64,000 bases of DNA from Streptomyces griseus. Lineage in GTDB: Bacteria > Actinomycetota > Actinomycetes > Streptomycetales > Streptomycetaceae. Each line of letters starts with the position of its first letter. The stretch's first letter is position 1. Shown piece by piece: positions 59,367-64,000 of the stretch. The notes under the pieces were generated by a model. That model was not told the origin of the DNA. It saw nothing but the letters and a program-made list of their open reading frames with translations, and did no database searches. The stretch is from positions 186,001-250,000 of the forward strand of contig NZ_UAVD01000052.1 of the NCBI RefSeq assembly GCF_900460065.1, given 5' to 3'. Both the position numbers and the translations under genes were made by a program.

Positions 59367-61069
59367 CAGAACATGCTGTACCGCTGGGCCAGCGGCAGTT
59401 CGGCGGCGGGGGCGGGCTCGACGAGCTCCCCGTCGATGCGGATGGCGAAGGTCTCGGGGTCCACGTCGATGGCCGGGAGCGCCGTGTTGTTCGGCAGGTC
59501 CGCCTTGGTGAGATGCCGGGTGGGGCGTATGGCCACCAACTCGCGTTCGAGGCCGAGTCGTTCGGCCAGTCCGTCGGCCAGGGCCAGCGGGGAGACGAAG
59601 CTGACCGAGAGGTGCGGCGCGGCCTCGGCGGCGGAGGTGGCGCGCAGGAGGACCGGCTGGGTGGTGGGGATCGCCGCGCCCGCGTCGCCGAGCGGCGCGT
59701 ACACGGCCATGCCGCCCTTGATGACGGCGGCGGGCCGGATCCCGAAGAAGGCGGGGTCCCAGAGCACCAGGTCGGCGAGCTTGCCGGGCTCCACGGAGCC
59801 GACGACGTGGTCGATGCCGTGGGCGACGGCCGGGCAGATCGTGTACTTGGCGACGTACCGGCGCGCCCGCTCGTTGTCGGCGGGCAGTTCGCTGTCGCGG
59901 TCGCCGAAACGCTGCTTCATGACGTGGGCGACCTGCCAGGTGCGGCAGACGACCTCGCCGATGCGGCCCATCGCCTGGGCGTCGGAGGAGGTGATGGAGA
60001 GTGCGCCGATGTCGTGCAGCACGTCCTCGGCGGCGATGGTGGTGGCCCGGATCCGGGACTCGGCGAACGCGAGGTCCTCGGGGACCCGGGGGTTGAGGTG
60101 GTGGCACACCATCAGCATGTCGAGGTGCTCGGCGACGGTGTTGACGGTGTGCGGGAGCGTCGGGTTGGTGGACGCGGGGAGGATGTTGGGGTGTGAGGCC
60201 ACGGTGATGATGTCGGGAGCGTGGCCGCCGCCCGCGCCCTCGGCGTGGAAGACGTGGATGCCGCGTCCGGCGATGGCGTCCAGGGTGCCCTCGACGTAGC
60301 CGACCTCGTTGAGGCTGTCCGCGTGCAGCGCCACCTGGAGGCCGTAGGCGTCGGCCGCCCGCAGCGCGGCGTCGATCGCGGCCGGGGTGGCGCCCCAGTC
60401 CTCGTGGACCTTGTAGCCGCCGGCGCCGCTGAGGGCCGCCTCGCGCAGGGCTTCCTCGCCGACGGTGGAACCCTTGCCGAACAGCATGACGTTGAGCGGG
60501 ACGCGGTCCAGGGACCGGTGCATCATGGCGAGGTTCCAGGCGCCGGGGGTGACGGTGGTGGCCTTGGAGCCCTCGGTGGCGCCGGTGCCGCCCCCGATGA
60601 CGGTGGTGGTGCCGGTGGCGAGCGCCTCGTGGAGGGTCTCCGGCATCAGGAAGTGGACGTGGGTGTCGACGGCTCCGGCGGTGAGGATGCGCCCCTCGCC
60701 GGAGATCACGTCGGTGCCCGGGCCGATCACCAGGTCCGGGTGCACGCCGTCGCTGATGTCGGGGTTGCCGGAGCGGCCGAGGGCGACGATCCGCCCGTCG
60801 CGGACACCGACGTCGGTCTTGACGACGCCCCAGTGGTCCAGGACGACGGCGTTGGTGATGACCAGGTCGGGGGCGCCCTCGGCGCGGGACGCGGTGGCCT
60901 GGGCCATCGACTCGCGAATGGACTTGCCGCCTCCGAAGACGGCTTCGTCGCCGCCGAAGCACCGGTCCTCCTCCACCTCGATCCAGAGGTCGGTGTCGGC
61001 GAGGCGGATCCGGTCCCCGGTGGTGGGGCCGTAGAGCGACGCGTAGGCGGCGCGGGTCAGCTGGGCCAT
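59366..61069 (-). CDS. ureC: Urease alpha subunit UreC
   Basis: The 567-residue catalytic subunit hydrolyses urea to ammonia and carbamate. Nickel ligands: His in VDTHVHFL, the carbamylated Lys in GGYKVHEDWG (most have GLK-x-HEDWG), His in ALHADSLNE and in IHVFHAEGAGGGH, and Asp in SITSSDAQAMGRIG. The flap region LMVCHHLNP is intact. All catalytic residues are present, so it should be active. ATG follows the ureB stop by one base. Confidence 0.97.
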   Translation of the reverse strand: MAQLTRAAYASLYGPTTGDRIRLADTDLWIEVEEDRCFGGDEAVFGGGKSIRESMAQATASRAEGAPDLVITNAVVLDHWGVVKTDVGVRDGRIVALGRSGNPDISDGVHPDLVIGPGTDVISGEGRILTAGAVDTHVHFLMPETLHEALATGTTTVIGGGTGATEGSKATTVTPGAWNLAMMHRSLDRVPLNVMLFGKGSTVGEEALREAALSGAGGYKVHEDWGATPAAIDAALRAADAYGLQVALHADSLNEVGYVEGTLDAIAGRGIHVFHAEGAGGGHAPDIITVASHPNILPASTNPTLPHTVNTVAEHLDMLMVCHHLNPRVPEDLAFAESRIRATTIAAEDVLHDIGALSITSSDAQAMGRIGEVVCRTWQVAHVMKQRFGDRDSELPADNERARRYVAKYTICPAVAHGIDHVVGSVEPGKLADLVLWDPAFFGIRPAAVIKGGMAVYAPLGDAGAAIPTTQPVLLRATSAAEAAPHLSVSFVSPLALADGLAERLGLERELVAIRPTRHLTKADLPNNTALPAIDVDPETFAIRIDGELVEPAPAAELPLAQRYSMF

Positions 61070-61070
61070 G

Positions 61071-61409
61071 TCACGGCTCCTCCGTTCGGGGCGTGGGCAG
61101 CGAGGCGGGGTCCCGGGTCCCGGGTGGCACGATCCCGGGGACGCGGCGGCGGCCGCGGAGTTCGACGAGGCTGACGTCGACCCCGACCCCCGGTTCAAAA
61201 CGCAGGGATGTGCCCGAGGGAATATCGAGCCGAAATCCCCGGGCCGCAGCCCGGTCAAAAGAAAGTGCCGGATTGGCGTCGGAGAAATGCAGATGGGATC
61301 CGACCTGAATAGGCCGGTCGCCGTCGTTCACCACGGTGAGAGGCAGTGCCGCGCTTTCGGCGTTGATGTGGAGCACTCCGGAGCCGGTCCGGATCTCGCC
61401 CGGGATCAC
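61071..61409 (-). CDS. ureB: Urease beta subunit UreB
   Basis: A 112-residue structural subunit with VVNDGDRPIQVGSHLHFSDA and FDRAAARGFRLDIPSGTSLR, which match UreB closely. ATG overlaps the ureA stop (ATGA). Confidence 0.96.
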   Translation of the reverse strand: MIPGEIRTGSGVLHINAESAALPLTVVNDGDRPIQVGSHLHFSDANPALSFDRAAARGFRLDIPSGTSLRFEPGVGVDVSLVELRGRRRVPGIVPPGTRDPASLPTPRTEEP

Positions 61410-61708
61410 GGGATCGGCGAGGTGATCGTGACGAGCTTGCGCCCGTCCGGGAAGGTCGCCTCGACCTGGACGTCGTGCAGCATCTCAGGGACGCCTTCCA
61501 GCACTTCAGCACGGGTGAGGACGGACCTGCCGGCAGTCATCAGCTCGCTGACCGGGGCTCCCTCGCGGGCCCGCTCCATCGCCCAGCACGCGAGCAGGGC
61601 GACGGTCTCCGGGTAGTTGAGGCGGACGCCGCGGGCACGTCGGTCACGGGCGATCATTCCGGCAACACTCAGTAGCAATTTCTCCGTGTCGGACGGAGTC
61701 AGAAACAT
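61406..61708 (-). CDS. ureA: Urease gamma subunit UreA
   Basis: A 100-residue subunit starting MFLTPSDTEKLLLSVAGMIA, with GVRLNYPETVALLACWAMER and a TFPDGRKLVTITSPI end. GGAGG lies 6 nt before the ATG. First gene of the urease operon. Confidence 0.96.
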   Translation of the reverse strand: MFLTPSDTEKLLLSVAGMIARDRRARGVRLNYPETVALLACWAMERAREGAPVSELMTAGRSVLTRAEVLEGVPEMLHDVQVEATFPDGRKLVTITSPIP

Positions 61709-62175
61709 GGGAAACCTCCATGGCGGCCTCCCCGGAATTCCCGGCGGCGCCTGAACCACATGCCTCTTATAGCCCTTCTCTTCGCGGCGTGGCAAATTCT
61801 CACGCACGGCAAAAAGTCCCTTTTTGTGGTTACGACCCACTACATACGGGCAAACCGTACAAAATTCGGTCGGCCGGCTGTCGGCCTCGGCCCGCCCGGG
61901 CGGGCCGATCGGGCGGTTCCGGCGGCGGCGACCCGCTCGGTCCCGCCCGGTGCCGCGCGGGTCGCGGTCGTGACCGAACGGCGTCTGCGGCCCGTGCTCC
62001 CGGAAGGTCCGGTGTCGCGAACCGGGGCGGAAGATCAGGGGTGAGCAGTGATCGTGTGCGGGTCATCGATCCCACCTGCGCCTTCGGAAGAAGTTCGGGC
62101 CCGCCCTCACCAGTGATTCGGAGCGGCGGCGCGAAGGGATTGGATCGCGAAGTGACCCGCCTCACACGCGGTTCC
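61709..62175. other. Divergent promoter region of urease operon and oxidoreductase
   Basis: About 470 bases. 61795-61870 is AT-rich and must hold the ureA promoter; GTAACC on the minus strand with AAAAAGGGAC could be a degenerate GlnR site, but it does not match the known box well enough to claim. The right part is GC-rich with no gene. Confidence 0.4.
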
Positions 62176-62202
62176 TGTCAGCGATCGGGGCGCCATCCCG
62201 TT
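62176..62202 (+). promoter_or_regulatory. ECF41-type promoter candidate
   Basis: TGTCAGC (62176-62182), a 16-nt spacer and CGTT (62199-62202) closely resemble the TGTCACA-N16-CGTC promoter of ECF41 sigma factors. It is 33 nt upstream of the oxidoreductase gene, which is followed by an ECF41-like sigma gene. This would mean autoregulation. Confidence 0.5.
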
Positions 62203-62234
62203 CAGAGGGCACACGAACGAGACAGGAGCCATGC

Positions 62235-63422
62235 ATGAAGCACCGCATCGTCGTACTGGGCGCCGGTTACGCCGGGGCTTTCGCCGCCGGCAACCTGGCC
62301 CGCAGGCTCTCTCCCGCCGACACCGGGATCACCGTCGTCAACGCCGCACCCGACTTCGTCGAGCGGATGCGCCTCCACCAGCTCGCGAGCGGCCAGGAAC
62401 TCGCGTCCCGCCGGCTCGCCGACGTGTTCGCGGGCACCGGGGTGCGGCTGCGGGTGGCGCGCGTCACCGGAATCGACCCCGGGCACAGGACCGTCGCCGT
62501 GACCGGCGAGGACGGCGCCGGTGAACTCGCCTACGACACCCTGCTCTACGCGCTCGGCAGCTCCGTCGCCCACCACGGGGTCCCCGGCGCGGCCGAGTAC
62601 GCCTTCGATGTGGCCGGCCGGTCCTCCGCGCTGCGCCTGCGGGAACGTCTGGCCGGCCTGGGCGGGGGCGGCACGGTCGTGGTCGTCGGCGAGGGGCTGA
62701 CCGGCATCGAGACCGCGACCGAGATCGCCGAGTCGCGTCCGGGGCTCTCGATCGCACTCGCGGCCCGCGGCGAGCTCGGCGCCTGGCTCTCCCCCAAGGC
62801 GCGTCGCCATCTGCGCGGCGCGTTCGACCGGCTCGGCGTCACCGTGTACGAACACACCTCGGTCGAAGCCGTCGAGCCGACCCGGGTGGTCACCGCCGAC
62901 GGCAGGTCCGTCCCGGCCGACGTGACGGTGTGGTCGGCCGGGTTCGCCGTGCACCCCATGGCGGCCGCCGCCGGCCTCGAAGTCGCCGGGACAGGACAGA
63001 TCGTCGTCGACCGCACCATGCGTTCGGTCTCGCACCCGGATGTCTACGCCGCGGGCGACTGCGCCTATGCGATCGGCGAGAACGGCCGGCCACTGCCGAT
63101 GTCCTGCGCCTCGGCCGGTCTCACCAATATGCGGGCGACCACCGCGATCATCGCGCGCCTGACGGGCCGTGAGGTCCCGGCCACCGGACTGAAGTACTTC
63201 GGGAACCACATCAGCCTCGGACGCCGGGACGCCATCTTCCAGATGGTGGACGGGGACGTCCGGTCGAAGACCTGGTTTCTGGGCGGGCGAACCGCCGCGC
63301 GGCTCAAGTCGGGTGTGCTCAGGAGCGCCGGATGGGGCATCGCCCATCCGACCTTCGGCCTGCCGAAGCGCAGGCACCGGCTGACGCCCGTGCCCCGCCG
63401 GGAATTGCGGGCCAGCGCCTAG
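62235..63422 (+). CDS. FAD-dependent NAD(P)H oxidoreductase (NDH-2-like)
   Basis: A 395-residue pyridine-nucleotide-disulfide-type oxidoreductase. FAD motif VVLGAGYAGAFAAGNLARR, NAD(P) motif VVVVGEGLTGIETATEIAE, and the closing FAD motif HPDVYAAGDCAYA. There is no active-site CxxxxC, so it is like NADH dehydrogenase 2 or related electron-transfer flavoproteins. AGGAG precedes the ATG. It is 10 nt before the sigma gene, and ECF41 sigma genes are known to pair with oxidoreductases, so it is probably the main regulated target. Confidence 0.9.
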   Translation: MKHRIVVLGAGYAGAFAAGNLARRLSPADTGITVVNAAPDFVERMRLHQLASGQELASRRLADVFAGTGVRLRVARVTGIDPGHRTVAVTGEDGAGELAYDTLLYALGSSVAHHGVPGAAEYAFDVAGRSSALRLRERLAGLGGGGTVVVVGEGLTGIETATEIAESRPGLSIALAARGELGAWLSPKARRHLRGAFDRLGVTVYEHTSVEAVEPTRVVTADGRSVPADVTVWSAGFAVHPMAAAAGLEVAGTGQIVVDRTMRSVSHPDVYAAGDCAYAIGENGRPLPMSCASAGLTNMRATTAIIARLTGREVPATGLKYFGNHISLGRRDAIFQMVDGDVRSKTWFLGGRTAARLKSGVLRSAGWGIAHPTFGLPKRRHRLTPVPRRELRASA

Positions 63423-63432
63423 GCTGGTGCCC

Positions 63433-64000
63433 ATGGACAGCGCAGCCGTGGATCGGTTCGAGGCCGGCCGGAGCCGGCTGGCCTCGCTCGCGTACCGCCT
63501 CCTCGGCTCGGCGGCCGACGCCGAGGACGCCGTGCAGGACACGTTCCTGCGCTGGCAGGCCGCGGACCGCGAGCGGATCGAGGTGCCGGAGGCGTGGCTG
63601 ACCAAGGTCGCCACCAACCTCTGCCTCGACCGGCTCCGCTCGGCACAGGCGCGTCATGAGCGAACGGCCGGCGCGTGGCTGCCCGAACCGCTCCTCGAAG
63701 GCGACCCGATGCTCGGCCCCGCCGACACCTACGAGCAGCGTGAATCGGTGACCCTGGCGGTCCTGACCCTCCTGGAACGCCTCTCGCCGGCCGAGCGGGC
63801 CGTCTACGTCCTGCGTGAGGCCTTCTCGTACAGCCATGCCGAGATCGCCGCAATCCTCGACATCACCGAGGCGGCGAGCCAGCAGCATGCCCATCGGGCG
63901 CGCACCCGGGTCGCCGCCGAGCGCCGCCGCGGCGGCGCGGCCGACCCCGCGTCCGCGCGCCGGGTCGTCGAGGAGTTCCTCGCCGCCGCCACGTCGGGGC
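63433..64000 (+). CDS. ECF sigma factor, SigJ/ECF41-like (truncated by window end)
   Basis: The first 189 residues are visible. Region 2 has ASLAYRLLGSAADAEDAVQD and TFLRWQAADRERIEVPEAWL; region 4 has LSPAERAVYVLREAFSYSHA and EIAAILDITEAASQQHAHRA. The frame then goes on with RRVVEEFLAAA, the beginning of the SnoaL-like extension that characterises ECF41/SigJ. These factors have no anti-sigma protein; the extension controls them. Incomplete at the right edge, not a real truncation. Confidence 0.9.
   Translation, partial: MDSAAVDRFEAGRSRLASLAYRLLGSAADAEDAVQDTFLRWQAADRERIEVPEAWLTKVATNLCLDRLRSAQARHERTAGAWLPEPLLEGDPMLGPADTYEQRESVTLAVLTLLERLSPAERAVYVLREAFSYSHAEIAAILDITEAASQQHAHRARTRVAAERRRGGAADPASARRVVEEFLAAATSG

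Noticed and set aside
61795..61870. GlnR box before ureA
   Set aside because: GTAACC is present on the minus strand, but the second half (expected GAAAC at 6 nt) does not match.

Overview
The window is typical Streptomyces chromosome: very high GC, GC-rich third codon positions, short intergenic gaps, many 4-nt start/stop overlaps (ATGA, GTGA), and secreted polysaccharide-degrading enzymes with PT-rich linkers. The mix of plant-polymer degradation genes, small decayed insertion-sequence remnants and a giant polymorphic toxin suggests an accessory, arm-like region. The urease order (ureA-B-C-F-G-D, no ureE) and the CelS2-like LPMO resemble loci I recall from S. coelicolor; that is recollection, not a search.

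Left part (1-9 kb): a patchwork of small genes and gene debris. It holds a GNAT acetyltransferase fragment, pieces that look like transposases, two small lipoproteins or membrane proteins, a P-loop kinase-like gene and several hypotheticals. It also holds an unrecognised three-gene operon (1313-3531, minus strand): a soluble protein, a three-TM protein and an orphan solute-binding lipoprotein. The first two share a short Gly/Asn-rich motif.

9-20 kb: a cellulose-active AA10-CBM2 LPMO behind two CebR-type operators, an orphan type II thioesterase, a membrane-anchored EEP-family protein with an altered metal ligand, a divergent LysR/EamA pair, and an mmpL-histidine kinase-response regulator operon.

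20-34 kb: a plant-polysaccharide (pectin/arabinan-type) catabolic locus. It has a FadR-type regulator, a DHDPS-family aldolase/dehydratase, an IlvD/Edd sugar-acid dehydratase and a six-gene chain of 4-nt-overlapping genes (two ABC permeases, Gfo/Idh dehydrogenase, DUF6807-like protein, GH43, ABC lipoprotein). Two secreted PL1 pectate lyases follow, converging. The sequence AGCAAGCGCTTTC lies upstream of both the ABC operon and the second pectate lyase, and a CebR-like box also precedes that lyase. No LacI-family regulator is in the window.

34-45 kb: a TetR/NmrA-like pair controlled by a palindrome over a probably leaderless start, then a second sugar or polyol locus. This has two FGGY kinases, DeoR, a histidine phosphatase, a 2-hydroxyacid dehydrogenase and a ribose/xylose-type ABC transporter. 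A CTGTTAAATTTAACAG palindrome and two degenerate copies mark its promoters.

45-56 kb: a serine hydrolase, a lipoprotein, and a 2467-residue secreted protein made of two head-to-tail copies of an N-terminal globular plus alanine-rich coiled-coil module, ending in a toxin-like tip that resembles Ntox27. A short palindrome-bounded element sits exactly between it and a small gene that is the obvious immunity candidate.

56-64 kb: a DUF6461-like protein, the urease operon on the minus strand, and on the plus strand an FAD oxidoreductase coupled to an ECF41/SigJ-like sigma factor cut off by the window end.
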